Positions 1 through 9,127 of a stretch of DNA of 64,000 nt are shown here, piece after piece; the stretch's first letter is position 1; each line of letters starts with the position of its first letter. The position numbers and the translations under genes were made by a program. This stretch comes from Deltaproteobacteria bacterium. GTDB lineage: Bacteria; Desulfobacterota; Desulfuromonadia; Geobacterales; Geobacteraceae. Below the pieces are notes generated by a model. It was not told the origin of the DNA and searched no databases. It saw only the letters and a list, made by a program, of their open reading frames with translations. Location of the stretch: the NCBI GenBank assembly GCA_009668975.1, contig SBEG01000017.1:1-64000 (forward strand), written 5' to 3'.

Positions 1-49
1 TGACCCGGCATACACACTTAAAACTGCTTGACACCCCATAACGGTATCT

Positions 50-135
50 CCCCTTGACAGGCGAGACGTAAAGGCTTCCCCCCTGTCAAGGGGGGATTGA
101 GAGGGGTTGATTTTAGGTGTTATCTGGTATTACCG
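50..135. repeat. Dispersed hairpin repeat, copy 1 (second copy near 26630)
   Basis: CCCCTTGACAGG at 50-61 pairs perfectly with CCTGTCAAGGGG at 82-93. The block and its right flank, up to GTGTTATCTGGTA, recur at about 26630-26712 with scattered substitutions. Both copies lie just beyond the 3' end of a minus-strand gene (selD here, a glycosyltransferase there), so the hairpin may also act in 3'-end formation. The function is inferred; the repeat itself is seen directly. Confidence 0.7.
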
Positions 136-1392
136 CACAACCAGGTACTTCCGGCCAAGCGAACTCGTCCGGCCAATAATTGCCGACGCAGGGCAGCAGC
201 GTTTCAGGAGCTCGGCCAGGATTGCCTCGGCCCGGTCCGCTGGCGCGCAGAGCAGGATGCCGCCGGAGGTCTGGGGATCGAGCGTCAGCATCTTCCGGGT
301 GTAGGTGAGTTCGGGAGCAAAGTCGCAGGACTCCTCCACGTGACTGAGATTGCGGAAACTGGCGCCGGGAATACAGCCCGCGTCGAGCAATTCCAGGGCG
401 CCCGGCAAGGACGGAATCAGGGTCGTGTCGATTTCCACGGTAACTCCGCTGGCCTTGGCAATATTGAGGGCATGGCCGAGCAGGCCGAAGCCGGTAATAT
501 CGGTTGCCGCGCGGACCGAAAACTCCTGCATGATTTCAGCGGCGGCGCGGTTGAGCTGCTTCATGGAATCGAGGGCCCGCTGATAATCGGCGGCAGCTGC
601 TTGCCCGAGACGCTGACCCGCCACCAGGGCCCCGGTTCCGAGCGGTTTGGTCAGGATAAGCGCCTGACCGGGTTCGGCATTGGCATTATTGATAAGTCGA
701 TCGGGGTGCACCACCCCAGTCACCGCCAGACCGTACTTCGGCGGATAGTCGGCGATGGTATGTCCGCCCACCAGAAGCCCGCCGGCCTCGAGAACCTTAT
801 CCTGTCCGCCGCGGACAATTTCGTGCAGCGCTTCAAAAGGAATCCCGCAGGCCGGGAACATCACCAGGTTCATGGCCGTGAGCACTTTGCCGCCCATGGC
901 ATAGACATCGCTGAGAGCATTCGCCGCCGCGATCTGGCCGAAATCGTAGGGGTCGGAACAGACCGGCGGGAAAAAGTCCGTCGTTTCGATCAGGGCAATC
1001 TCATCGGTCAGCCGATAGACACCGGCATCGTCGCCGGTGCCGATCCCCACCAGCAGATTCGGGTCAGTGGGCACGGTCAGGCGGCCCAGGGCCTCAAAGA
1101 GGACATCCGGCGGGAGCTTTGCCGAACAGCCGCCCTGTTCCACCGTGGTGAGCAGGTCGAAGGGCGGAATCCTCTTTCCGGCCGGAGTGTGAACCCGCAC
1201 CTCCAGTCCGAGCTGCGCCAGCAGCGACTCGGCACGTCCCTTAAGTTCTTCGGCAATGGAGAGGGCCATGCCGCATTCGGAGGAGATGTCTTTCGGCACC
1301 GGAATCACCTGGCAGTCGAGATCATGGGAGCGCAGGCACTCCTCGGCTTTGATGACCGCGCGGGTCGAGGTAAAGATCAGATAGATATTCAT
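130..1392 (-). CDS. selD: DUF3343 domain fused to selenide, water dikinase (selenophosphate synthetase)
   Basis: SelD makes selenophosphate from selenide and ATP, the selenium donor for selenocysteine and 2-selenouridine. Residues 1 to about 75 form a DUF3343 domain (annotated as Se/S-carrier-like) with the ISSECG motif and Cys40. The SelD part begins near residue 78. Cys89 and Lys92 in GGCSAK match the catalytic Cys17 and Lys20 of E. coli SelD; the second Cys of that loop is Ala here. [12 protein letters not shown] and the DDAGV loop are present. The ATG at 1392 overlaps the upstream desulfurase stop (ATGA) and starts exactly at the DUF3343 homology, so I prefer it to the longer frame. Third gene of a yedF-desulfurase-selD operon. 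A fused SelD is less usual than separate genes. Confidence 0.95.
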   Translation of the reverse strand: MNIYLIFTSTRAVIKAEECLRSHDLDCQVIPVPKDISSECGMALSIAEELKGRAESLLAQLGLEVRVHTPAGKRIPPFDLLTTVEQGGCSAKLPPDVLFEALGRLTVPTDPNLLVGIGTGDDAGVYRLTDEIALIETTDFFPPVCSDPYDFGQIAAANALSDVYAMGGKVLTAMNLVMFPACGIPFEALHEIVRGGQDKVLEAGGLLVGGHTIADYPPKYGLAVTGVVHPDRLINNANAEPGQALILTKPLGTGALVAGQRLGQAAAADYQRALDSMKQLNRAAAEIMQEFSVRAATDITGFGLLGHALNIAKASGVTVEIDTTLIPSLPGALELLDAGCIPGASFRNLSHVEESCDFAPELTYTRKMLTLDPQTSGGILLCAPADRAEAILAELLKRCCPASAIIGRTSSLGRKYLVVR

Positions 1393-2516
1393 GGTTGCAG
1401 GGAGTCCCTTACGGCTTTGATCAAATAGGTAAAATCTTCGTTTGTATGATAAAGAGAGACACCGATCCGCACGGCTCCGGTCGGAAACGTGCCGAGCGTC
1501 TGATGGGCCAGCGGCGCGCAATGGAGCCCGACGCGCGTCTCGATGCCGAAATTGTCGAACAGCCGGCGGCCGAGGGTTGCCGGATCACTGCCGGGCTGGT
1601 AGCAGGAAAAGACATCGCCCTGGTCTGCGAAATGCTCCGCGCACAGCACCCGGAGGGACGGCAGGCCGCGCAGTTCCTCGATCAGTCGCTGATACTCCTC
1701 GCGGCTGTGGCGACTGACCGGCGGTTCTTCGAGTGCCGCCAGCAGCCCGTAGATTCCGGCAATATTCAGCGTTCCGGCCTCAAAGCGATCCGGTACGATA
1801 TCCGGCATCTCGAAACTGTCGGAAGCGCTGCCGGTACCACCAAAGATCAACGGTTCCACCATGTCGGGATTCTTCAGGTAGAGCCCGCCGATCCCGGTCG
1901 GACCGAGCAGGGCCTTGTGACCGGTGAAAGCGAGAAAATCGATTTCCCAAGCATCGACCGTCAGCGGAATGGAGCCGAAGGACTGGCTGGCGTCCACCAG
2001 CAGCGGCACCTGGCCAAGCTGTTCCTTGATCTCCCCCAGCGGCTGGATCACGCCATTGACATTGCTCTGGTGGTTGATCACCGCCAGTCGCGTGTCCGGG
2101 GTCAGCAGCTCCTTGATCCCGGACGGGTCCACTCGTCCGTCACCACGGTGCGGCAACAGGTCGAAAGTCGCCCCGTAGCGTTCCGCCAGTGCCGCCAGCG
2201 GCCGGGTAACGGCGTTATGCTCCAGCGGCGAAATCAGAACCCGCCCGCCCTGGCGCAGCACACTTTGCAGGACCAGATTGACGGCATGGGTGGCGTTGGG
2301 GGCAAACACCAGCCGCTCCGCAGCCCTGGCTCCCATTTTTTCCGCCAAGAGGTCGCGGGTCTTTTCCACGGTCCGGGCGACGTCGAAAGCCCGGGCATAG
2401 GCACTGCGGCCATAGGAGCCGCCCACCTCGTTCAGGTAACGGCAGATGGCCGCGGCAACCGCCGGCGGCTTGGGAAACGAGGTGGCGGCGTTATCAAAAT
2501 AGCAGTTTTGTTTCAT
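1389..2516 (-). CDS. Cysteine desulfurase-like class V aminotransferase of the selenium operon
   Basis: PLP enzyme of the NifS/CsdA fold. It probably mobilises sulfur or selenium from cysteine or selenocysteine for the SelD pathway. The Schiff-base lysine lies in [12 protein letters not shown] (about residue 201), the PLP-stacking His in LEHNAVTRP, and the PLP aspartate in [15 protein letters not shown] carries the candidate catalytic Cys (about 333). At 375 residues it fits the short family found beside SelD and YedF, not the housekeeping IscS (about 400). ATG at 2516 follows AGGTAGTG; GTG at 2519 is an alternative. It starts a few bases after yedF and its stop overlaps the selD start, so translational coupling is likely. 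Confidence 0.9.
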   Translation of the reverse strand: MKQNCYFDNAATSFPKPPAVAAAICRYLNEVGGSYGRSAYARAFDVARTVEKTRDLLAEKMGARAAERLVFAPNATHAVNLVLQSVLRQGGRVLISPLEHNAVTRPLAALAERYGATFDLLPHRGDGRVDPSGIKELLTPDTRLAVINHQSNVNGVIQPLGEIKEQLGQVPLLVDASQSFGSIPLTVDAWEIDFLAFTGHKALLGPTGIGGLYLKNPDMVEPLIFGGTGSASDSFEMPDIVPDRFEAGTLNIAGIYGLLAALEEPPVSRHSREEYQRLIEELRGLPSLRVLCAEHFADQGDVFSCYQPGSDPATLGRRLFDNFGIETRVGLHCAPLAHQTLGTFPTGAVRIGVSLYHTNEDFTYLIKAVRDSLQP

Positions 2517-2522
2517 CACTAC

Positions 2523-3134
2523 CTACAGGGTTATGATCCGTTGCGCGCGCGAGAGTTGCTGGAGGATATCATACATGTTGGAGATGGTTCCGGTGGCAAT
2601 CTTGCCTTTGAGCTCGAAATAGTCAACACAGGTACCGCAGACCAGCAGGGTTACGCCCCGCTCGACCAGGTCCGCCAGCGCGGGAACCGTGGGAGCACCT
2701 TCGGCGGCCATGTACACGCCGGCATTATAGCAGAGAATGGCCGATGGCAGGGGAGCCACCTCTTTGAGCGTGTTCAGGCAGGCCTGAAGGAGAATCCTGC
2801 CCAATTCCTCTGAACCGGTGCCCATACCGTGGTGGTTGATAACGATCACCGCGCCGGTCTCCGGTCTTTCCGGCGTGCAGTAGGCCGCGGCATCGGCAAG
2901 GGACGCGCTGCCGGCCATTTTCTCCAGCTCGAGGGTATAGACACCCTCGGCAAACGACAGTACCGGCGACATGCCGTGGTCACGCAGAAAACGGACCAGG
3001 TTATCCCGGGATGTTTCGCTATCGATCAGCACCCGGAGGCGTTCACCTTCGGCCAGCGTTTCCAGGGCCTTTTTGGCCAGCATCAATGGCTGGGGGCAGC
3101 GCAGACCACAGGCATCAACCGTCGTAATAGTCAT
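2523..3134 (-). CDS. yedF: Selenium metabolism protein YedF (TusA domain plus DsrE-like domain)
   Basis: The N-terminal TusA/SirA-like domain (about residues 1-70) has the hallmark CGLRCPQP motif, with Cys13 the likely persulfide or perselenide carrier. The C-terminal half resembles DsrE/DsrF-like proteins and carries CGTCVDYF. At 203 residues it matches the two-domain YedF family that co-occurs with SelD. ATG at 3134 is preceded by AAGGAG at 5-nt spacing; a longer frame to 3209 has no such site. First gene of the selenium operon. A role in passing selenium from the desulfurase toward SelD is inferred from the family and gene order. Confidence 0.92.
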   Translation of the reverse strand: MTITTVDACGLRCPQPLMLAKKALETLAEGERLRVLIDSETSRDNLVRFLRDHGMSPVLSFAEGVYTLELEKMAGSASLADAAAYCTPERPETGAVIVINHHGMGTGSEELGRILLQACLNTLKEVAPLPSAILCYNAGVYMAAEGAPTVPALADLVERGVTLLVCGTCVDYFELKGKIATGTISNMYDILQQLSRAQRIITL

Positions 3135-3227
3135 ACCATCTCCTTCGAGTTTCGTGAATCGGGACAGCTCTTTGATACTATTGGTTTTACCATGATATTT
3201 CAATGGCAAATATGCGGAACAGCGCCC

Positions 3228-4763
3228 TCAGCCGAGCGTCTCGTCATCGTCAACCAGGAAATCGGGCGCATCCGCATTCCGCGGCCGGGTATCGATCACC
3301 TCAAGGGTATCGATATCCTTGCCGGTGGAGGCGCCCAGCTCCTTGAAACGGCGGGCGGAAACCAGCACCCGGCTCTCCAGGGAGCCGACCGCCCGATTGT
3401 AGGACTCTACTGCCCGCTCCAAAGAACGCCGGAGATCGCTGAAATGGGCAGCGAGAACCACCATCCGGTCGTAGAGAGTCTTGCCCAGTTCGCTGATGGC
3501 CTGGGCATTTTCGGCGATGTGCTCCTGCCGCCAGCCGTAGGCGACCGCGCGCAGCAGGGCAATAAGGGTCGTCGGGGTGGCCAGGATCACCTTCTGCTCG
3601 ACGCCGTACTCGATGAGCGAAGGGTCCTGCTCAAGGGCGGCGCTGAAGAAATTTTCTCCGGGCAGAAACAGGACCACGAACTCGGGCGTCGCCTTGAACT
3701 GCTCCCAGTAGGATTTCGCCGACAGCTTTACCAGGTGGACCCTGATCTGGCGGGCATGATCCTGCAGTTTCCGGAGCCTGGTCTGTTCGTCCTGGGCTTC
3801 CAGGGCCTCCAGGTAGGCGGCAAGGGGCGCCTTGGAGTCCACCACCACGTTTTTGCCGTTCGGCAGCTTGACGATCATGTCAGGCCGCAGACGCCCCTCC
3901 GGCCCGGAGCTGGTTTCCTGCTCGACGAAATCGCAGTAGTTCACCATTCCGGCAATCTCCGCCACGCGGCGAAGCTGGATCTCGCCCCAGCGTCCGCGCA
4001 CCGTGGGTGAGCGAAGAGCCTTGACCAGATTGGCGGTCTCACCCTGCAACTGAGACTGGGTGGAGGCCAGCGACTTGATTTGCTCAGTGAGACTGACGTA
4101 GGCAGTGGTCCGGATCTTTTCCAGATCCTGGATTTTACCATCCACTTTTTCCAGGGACTCGCGGAGCGGCTTGACCAATTCATCGATGGCCAGCCGGCGA
4201 TGTTCCAGATCGCCCTTGGCCCCTTCCTGAAATTTTTCCAGCTGGGTCCGGGCCAGTTCAAGAAACGACTGGTTGTTGCTCTGGAGCGCCTCGGCGGAGA
4301 GCGCCTTGAAGGCATCGGAGAGCTTCGTCTGTGCGGTATCAAGCACCGCCAGCTTTTCCTCGCTGGCCTTGCGTTCCTCCTGGACCAGAGTTGCCAGTTC
4401 CGAGACCTTGGCGTTCAGGGAGGCATTCTCGCCATACATGCCACTGATCTTTTCTTCGCGCGCCTGCAGTGCTGTTTCCAGCTCCCTGATGCGGCTGTTT
4501 TTCTCTTCAGCGGCCGAGCGTTTCTCCGACTCCGTTTTCAGGCTGACCCGCAACGCGGCAATTTCATCATGTGCCGTTGCCAGGGTAGACCGAAGACCGG
4601 CCAGCTGCTCTTCCCGCCCTTGCAGCCGCTCCGTCAGGGCTGCCACTTCGGTCTGGAGTTCGGCCCTGCCGCGACTGTAGGCGAGTTCTGTCCGGGATTT
4701 GAGCAGGAGCCAGACCACGACCCCGCCAAGGATGAAACCGGCAACCGGCAGCAGATATTCCAT
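3228..4763 (-). CDS. rmuC: DNA recombination protein RmuC
   Basis: RmuC proteins limit inversions at short inverted repeats and have a PD-(D/E)XK-like nuclease core. The protein has one N-terminal membrane segment (about residues 3-22), a long Glu/Arg/Leu-rich coiled coil (about 25-190), and the RmuC core, seen as RGRWGEIQLRRVAEIAGM, RPDMIVKLPNGKNVVVDSKAP and FVVLFLPGENFFSAAL. Length 511 is normal. ATG at 4763 sits 9 nt after AAGGAG; the TTG nine bases upstream overlaps that site. Transcribed downstream of hisS, but a strong terminator lies between them, so it probably has its own promoter. Confidence 0.95.
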   Translation of the reverse strand: MEYLLPVAGFILGGVVVWLLLKSRTELAYSRGRAELQTEVAALTERLQGREEQLAGLRSTLATAHDEIAALRVSLKTESEKRSAAEEKNSRIRELETALQAREEKISGMYGENASLNAKVSELATLVQEERKASEEKLAVLDTAQTKLSDAFKALSAEALQSNNQSFLELARTQLEKFQEGAKGDLEHRRLAIDELVKPLRESLEKVDGKIQDLEKIRTTAYVSLTEQIKSLASTQSQLQGETANLVKALRSPTVRGRWGEIQLRRVAEIAGMVNYCDFVEQETSSGPEGRLRPDMIVKLPNGKNVVVDSKAPLAAYLEALEAQDEQTRLRKLQDHARQIRVHLVKLSAKSYWEQFKATPEFVVLFLPGENFFSAALEQDPSLIEYGVEQKVILATPTTLIALLRAVAYGWRQEHIAENAQAISELGKTLYDRMVVLAAHFSDLRRSLERAVESYNRAVGSLESRVLVSARRFKELGASTGKDIDTLEVIDTRPRNADAPDFLVDDDETLG

Positions 4764-4794
4764 TCCGTGCAACTCCTTGAAAATTATTTCACCA

Positions 4795-4840
4795 TGAAAA
4801 AAGCCGCTGCATCAGGGAGTATCCACGATGCAGCGGCCTT
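4795..4840 (-). terminator. Rho-independent terminator after hisS
   Basis: GCCGCTGCATC (4803-4813) pairs with GATGCAGCGGC (4827-4837), an 11-bp perfect stem. On the minus strand it is followed by a run of T. It lies just past the hisS stop. Confidence 0.88.
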
Positions 4841-4870
4841 GAGCATCCCTGTGCCAGGAGCCTGCAGGAC

Positions 4871-6133
4871 TTAGGGTAAAATTGTTCCGCCCCGGACGAC
4901 CTCGGCAATCCGTTCAGGATCGAGTGCCACTTCGGACTGGGTTCCGGTGTCCATCTCCTTGAGCGCGGCCGCGCCCTTCGACAATTCGTCCTCGCCGATG
5001 ATCAGGGTATAGCGCGCCTTGAACTTGTCCGCGCGCCGCATCTGGCTCTTGAGACTTTTCCCCTCGTAGTCGATCTCCACGGTAACGCCGAGACGCTGCA
5101 GCCTGCTCATGAGGCGGAAGGTCTCATTGCCCGCGGACTCGCCATGGAAGGCGATAAAGAGATCGGGGCGCCTGCCGTAGCCTTCGTCATCGAGCAGCAA
5201 TACGACCCTTTCAACGCCCAGGGCAAAGCCGATGCCCGGATAGGCGGGACCGCCAAGCTCCTCGATCAGCCGGTCATAGCGGCCGCCGGCCGCCACGGCG
5301 CTTTGGGAGCCGAGCTGCTGCGTAACCAGTTCGAAGGTGGTACGGGTGTAATAATCAAGGCCGCGGACCATGCGCGGATTAATTTCGTAGACGGTGCCGG
5401 CCGCGTCCAGATAGCCCTTGGTCCGGGCGAAGTGCTCATCACAACCGGCACAGAGATTATCCAGCACCGAGGGCGCCCCGACGGTAGCCTCCTTGCAGCC
5501 TGCCGACTTGCAGTCCAGGGCCCGCAGCGGGTTGGTTTCGTAGCGGCGCTTGCAGTCGTCGCAGAGCGAACCGAGACGCTCGCGGAGGAAGTCGCGAAGC
5601 TTCCGGCGATACTCCGGGCGGCAGTCGTGGCAGCCGAGAGAATTTATCTGCAGCCGCGGTTCGGTCAGGCCGATCTCGGCAAAGAAATGGCAGAGCATGG
5701 TCAGGACCTGGGCATCGACCTTCGGGTCGGAAACGCCAGCCACCTCCACCCCGATCTGGTGAAACTGCCGGTAACGCCCCTTCTGGGGCCGCTCATAGCG
5801 GAACATCGGGCCCATATAATAGAGCTTGGCAACCGAGTCCACCACATGGAGCTTGTGTTCGATGAAAGCTCTGATGACGCCGGCGGTTCCTTCCGGCCGC
5901 AGGGTAATGGCATTTTCCCCCTTGTCGACGAAAGAGTACATCTCCTTTTCCACAATGTCGGTCGCATCACCGATGGAGCGGGCAAAAAGCTCGGTTTTTT
6001 CCAGTACCGGAACGCGAATCTCGGCAAAACCATATGTCTCGAAAACACGCCGGGCAGTCGCTTCCACATGCTGCCATTTCCGGACTTCGCCGGGAAGAAT
6101 GTCATTGAATCCTTTAATGCCGGTTAACGCCAC
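4871..6133 (-). CDS. hisS: Histidyl-tRNA synthetase
   Basis: Class II aminoacyl-tRNA synthetase charging tRNA-His. Motif 2 is seen in FRYERPQKGRYRQFHQIG, the HisA signatures in RGLDYYTRTTFE and AAGGRYDRL, motif 3 in GIGFALGVERV, and a C-terminal anticodon-binding domain from about residue 325. A Cys-rich insertion (several CxxC pairs, about residues 168-235) is present, as in many bacterial HisRS. Length 420 is typical. The start is GTG at 6133 with AAAGG upstream. It starts 27 bases after the upstream regulator gene ends and is closed by its own terminator. Confidence 0.98.
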   Translation of the reverse strand: MALTGIKGFNDILPGEVRKWQHVEATARRVFETYGFAEIRVPVLEKTELFARSIGDATDIVEKEMYSFVDKGENAITLRPEGTAGVIRAFIEHKLHVVDSVAKLYYMGPMFRYERPQKGRYRQFHQIGVEVAGVSDPKVDAQVLTMLCHFFAEIGLTEPRLQINSLGCHDCRPEYRRKLRDFLRERLGSLCDDCKRRYETNPLRALDCKSAGCKEATVGAPSVLDNLCAGCDEHFARTKGYLDAAGTVYEINPRMVRGLDYYTRTTFELVTQQLGSQSAVAAGGRYDRLIEELGGPAYPGIGFALGVERVVLLLDDEGYGRRPDLFIAFHGESAGNETFRLMSRLQRLGVTVEIDYEGKSLKSQMRRADKFKARYTLIIGEDELSKGAAALKEMDTGTQSEVALDPERIAEVVRGGTILP

Positions 6134-6160
6134 AATACCTTTCCCTTCTCTTTACAAATA

Positions 6161-7546
6161 TCATTCTTCCATAAGCGCCCGGAACACCCGGTTCCGTCCG
6201 CTGAATTTACCGCGATACATTGCCTTGTCCGCCACTTCGAGCAGTTCGAGCTTTGATTTGGTGTCCTCGGGAAAGCAGGCATAGCCGATACACGCGGACA
6301 GATGGATATCATACCCTTCGTCGGCAATATAGCGGTGACTTTCAATGGTCACCCGGATACGCTCGGCAACATGCGCGGCACTCTCCGCGTCCGTCTCCAC
6401 CAGGATGATGGTGTACTCGTCACCGCCGTAGCGGATTACCAGGTCCACATCGCGCACCGACTTCCGCAGCAGCGCCCCGACCTCCCCCAAAACCCGGCTG
6501 CCGATCAGGTGCCCATGGGTATCGTTCACGCCCTTGAACAGATCCAGATCAATGAAGAGCAGTGCGACGCTGGAGCCATAGCGTTCGGCCCTTTTCAGTT
6601 CCCGGTCAAGGGCCAGATCGAGGTAGCGGTAGTTGAACAGTCCGGTCAGTTCGTCGATATAGAGCATGTTGCGCGCCGAGGCAAAGCGGGCGGCATTCTC
6701 GAAAGCAAGCGAAGTCTGGTTCTGCAGAAAATGGAGACTTCTCTGATTGATCTCTGCCGGCAGGGAGCCGCCTTCCGGCGAGAACAGAGCCACAATTCCC
6801 TGGAGATCCGTTTTCGATCGGACAAAGAGGATGAGAATCTCTTCAATGCCCGGCGAAAGACAACCGGCAGAATCGGTGGACGACGGAAACAGGTCCGTCA
6901 CTCTTTCCCGGAGCCAAAAGGTATCGATGCTGTCCGCATAGCGGGAAAGGAGTGTTTCGGTGATCAGTTCCGCATCTTCATAGTCGAGACCGCGCAACTC
7001 GCTCAGGGACAAGCGGCCGTCTTCGTCGGGAAAGATCCCCAACGCCCGGTCCGTGCCCAGTTCATTGGCAAAGGAATCCACCACCAGGGTGCCCAGTCGT
7101 TCAATTTCGAGGCAGTTCGCAATCGTCTGGCCCACTTGGAACAGGTGGACCAGGCCTTTCAGTTCGGAATTTTCATTCAGGAGACGCCGCTGCTCCATGC
7201 ACAGGGCCACGGTATGCCGGAACTCGTCAGGATTAACCGGTTTCAGGAGATAATCACGGGCTCCGTTCTTCAAGGCGTGGATAGCCGTCTCCACGTTGGT
7301 GTTGCCGGTCACCATGATCACGTCGATATCCGGGTTAAGCCTCTTCACCTGAAAGAGAAGATCAATCCCGGTCTCACCGGGCATGACAAGATCGGAAATG
7401 ATCAGGTGATACTCAGACTCCCGCAACAAGGCCATCGCGTCGTTCACCGATGCCGCGGTATGGACCTCATAGCCTTCGCCACTCAGGAGGTGAGAGTACA
7501 TCTCCCGAAAAAATCGATCATCTTCAACGATTAGAATTTTTTCCAT
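6161..7546 (-). CDS. Response regulator with receiver and diguanylate cyclase (GGDEY) domains
   Basis: The N-terminal receiver (1-120) has DD at 9-10, phospho-acceptor Asp52 in SDLVMPGETG and the conserved Lys in LLKPVNPDEF. A middle GAF-like region (about 135-290) is weakly conserved. A C-terminal GGDEF domain starts at IDELTGLFNYRYLD; its signature reads YGGDEY, with Tyr for the usual Phe. RDVD five residues before the signature is an intact inhibitory I-site. Probably makes cyclic di-GMP under control of a partner kinase not identified here. Upstream of hisS on the same strand. Phe-to-Tyr is conservative, so activity is plausible but unproven. Confidence 0.93.
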   Translation of the reverse strand: MEKILIVEDDRFFREMYSHLLSGEGYEVHTAASVNDAMALLRESEYHLIISDLVMPGETGIDLLFQVKRLNPDIDVIMVTGNTNVETAIHALKNGARDYLLKPVNPDEFRHTVALCMEQRRLLNENSELKGLVHLFQVGQTIANCLEIERLGTLVVDSFANELGTDRALGIFPDEDGRLSLSELRGLDYEDAELITETLLSRYADSIDTFWLRERVTDLFPSSTDSAGCLSPGIEEILILFVRSKTDLQGIVALFSPEGGSLPAEINQRSLHFLQNQTSLAFENAARFASARNMLYIDELTGLFNYRYLDLALDRELKRAERYGSSVALLFIDLDLFKGVNDTHGHLIGSRVLGEVGALLRKSVRDVDLVIRYGGDEYTIILVETDAESAAHVAERIRVTIESHRYIADEGYDIHLSACIGYACFPEDTKSKLELLEVADKAMYRGKFSGRNRVFRALMEE

Positions 7547-7636
7547 TCAGGATTCCCCGAATACCTTTATCCATTTAACCACCGCTGAAGAAGGTATTCC
7601 ATCGGCCCTCAAACTATCAAAGAAATCGGAAGGTTG

Positions 7637-9112
7637 TCAACGAAAATGCCTGTCATCGCGGAAAGAAGCAACTGACCAGCCGCCGCCTTCAAAAGTTACA
7701 GTGATGGTACCGTCCAGATCAGTCCGGTAGATCGGGAGAGCCCGCTGCCGAAAACGCGCCAGCGTTGCCGCGGCCGGCAGCCGGAAGCGGTTGCCGTAAC
7801 CAGCGCTGATCAAAACACACTCTGGTGATGCGGCCGCGAGAAAAATCTCCGATGAAGAGGTCCGGCTGCCGTGATGGGAAACCTTGAGAACCGTGCAGCG
7901 CAGTTTCGCTGAATTCTCCGCCAGCCGCTGTTCGGTGTTCTGCCCGATATCACCGGTAAAAAGGATCGATAATTCCCCGTAACGCAGTCGGAATACCAGT
8001 GAGCCTTCATTCAGATTACCACTGACTGCCTTTCCTGCAACCGCGGGAGGCCGTTGTGGTGATAATGGCTCAATCAGCACACTGCCAAGGGAGATCGGCT
8101 TGGACGAAGCATCAATCCGCCGGACCGGAACACCTCTCTCCCGCAGCAGTTTTTTCAGGGCCAGGTAGTCGCTGTTTCCATCATGCAGGCCGCTCTCCCA
8201 GAATTCACCCACCGGAAAGTTCCTGGCAAGAAAGAGCAGCCCGTTCAGATGGTCGGGATGGGGATGGGTCAGCACCAGGTAATCCAGCCGTTTGATCCCC
8301 TCATGCCAGAAAGCAGGTGCCAGCAGTCTTTCCCCCGGGTCCAATCCACCCTCCCGGGCACTGCCGCCGCCGTCTATCAGCATTCGTTTACCATCCGGAA
8401 GGGTGACCAAGCTGGACTCCCCCTGACCAACGCTGTAAAAATCCAGGCGCAACTTTCCGCTTTCCGATTCGGCGGGCACCACCCTGGGCAGGAAGAAAGC
8501 CGTACCTACCAGACAGCAGGCGATGACCCGCTTCCTGCGCACGAGAAAAGTGCAGGAGGCCAGGAATGCAATCAGCAACAGCAGATCGAAACGGCTGCTC
8601 ACCCAAAGCGGCAACAAAGGAATGGCATCCAGGCAGGAGAGAATATTCCCGGACAGATAGACGAGAAACCCGGCAACAGTAAGGAGCAATCCGGCAACCT
8701 TCGGCAGAAGATGAATTAGGGGCAGACTCGAAAAACCGACCACTACCCCGCCGTAGCCCAGGAGAGGGATGACAAAAAAATTCGTCACCAGGCCGGTCAG
8801 GGTCGGCTTATGGAAATATCCGGCTGCCGGAATCAATGTTGCCGCAGTGGCTGCTGCGGATACCATTAGAAACAGCAGAAGGTTCCGGACGATCCCCGGC
8901 TTGATTTTCCGGAATGGCTGCATGAACAGGGGGGTCAGGGCAAGAATTCCCCACAGCGCCAGAAAAGAGAGCTGGAAGGAAATATCGAACAGCGTGGCCG
9001 GTGACCAGGCAAGTATCAATAGGGCGGCCAGCATCAGTGAGTGAATCGGATCGGTCTCCCGCTGCAGGAGAATGGCAATGATGTACGCTGAAATCATGAC
9101 GACGGAACGCAC
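7637..9112 (-). CDS. comEC: ComEC/Rec2 C-terminal part (competence membrane domain and beta-lactamase-like domain), after an in-frame UGA
   Basis: This frame is continuous with the N-terminal piece at 9125-10045 and is separated from it only by one TGA at 9125-9127. It holds the rest of the Competence membrane domain (FDISFQLSFLALWGILAL and several hydrophobic helices), then a metallo-beta-lactamase-like domain with THPHPDHLNGL, FTGDIG and KVSHHGSRTSSS. ComEC is the inner-membrane channel for transforming DNA. If made separately, translation could start at GTG 9112 or ATG 9097, but neither has a clear ribosome site. Together the parts give about 802 residues, normal for ComEC, so this is one gene with a nonsense, recoded or misread codon. 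Confidence 0.9.
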   Translation of the reverse strand: MRSVVMISAYIIAILLQRETDPIHSLMLAALLILAWSPATLFDISFQLSFLALWGILALTPLFMQPFRKIKPGIVRNLLLFLMVSAAATAATLIPAAGYFHKPTLTGLVTNFFVIPLLGYGGVVVGFSSLPLIHLLPKVAGLLLTVAGFLVYLSGNILSCLDAIPLLPLWVSSRFDLLLLIAFLASCTFLVRRKRVIACCLVGTAFFLPRVVPAESESGKLRLDFYSVGQGESSLVTLPDGKRMLIDGGGSAREGGLDPGERLLAPAFWHEGIKRLDYLVLTHPHPDHLNGLLFLARNFPVGEFWESGLHDGNSDYLALKKLLRERGVPVRRIDASSKPISLGSVLIEPLSPQRPPAVAGKAVSGNLNEGSLVFRLRYGELSILFTGDIGQNTEQRLAENSAKLRCTVLKVSHHGSRTSSSEIFLAAASPECVLISAGYGNRFRLPAAATLARFRQRALPIYRTDLDGTITVTFEGGGWSVASFRDDRHFR

Positions 9113-9127
9113 CGTGGCCGGTGCTCA
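9109..9127 (-). other. In-frame UGA of comEC with an immediately adjacent hairpin
   Basis: On the minus strand the codons read ACC GGG TGA GCA CCG GCC ACG GTG CGT in one open frame. The six bases after TGA, GCACCG, pair perfectly with CGGTGC across a 4-base GCCA loop (9109-9124). The codon falls in the conserved ComEC motif LTG-x-(A/S)-P-x-x-(V/R)-R. Recoding, a nonsense mutation or a base-call error are all possible. Confidence 0.6.

Noticed and set aside
97..1428. Long plus-strand frame opposite selD (443 codons)
   Set aside because: It is the complement of a gene with full SelD and DUF3343 motifs; its own translation is Arg/Gly/His-rich and matches nothing.
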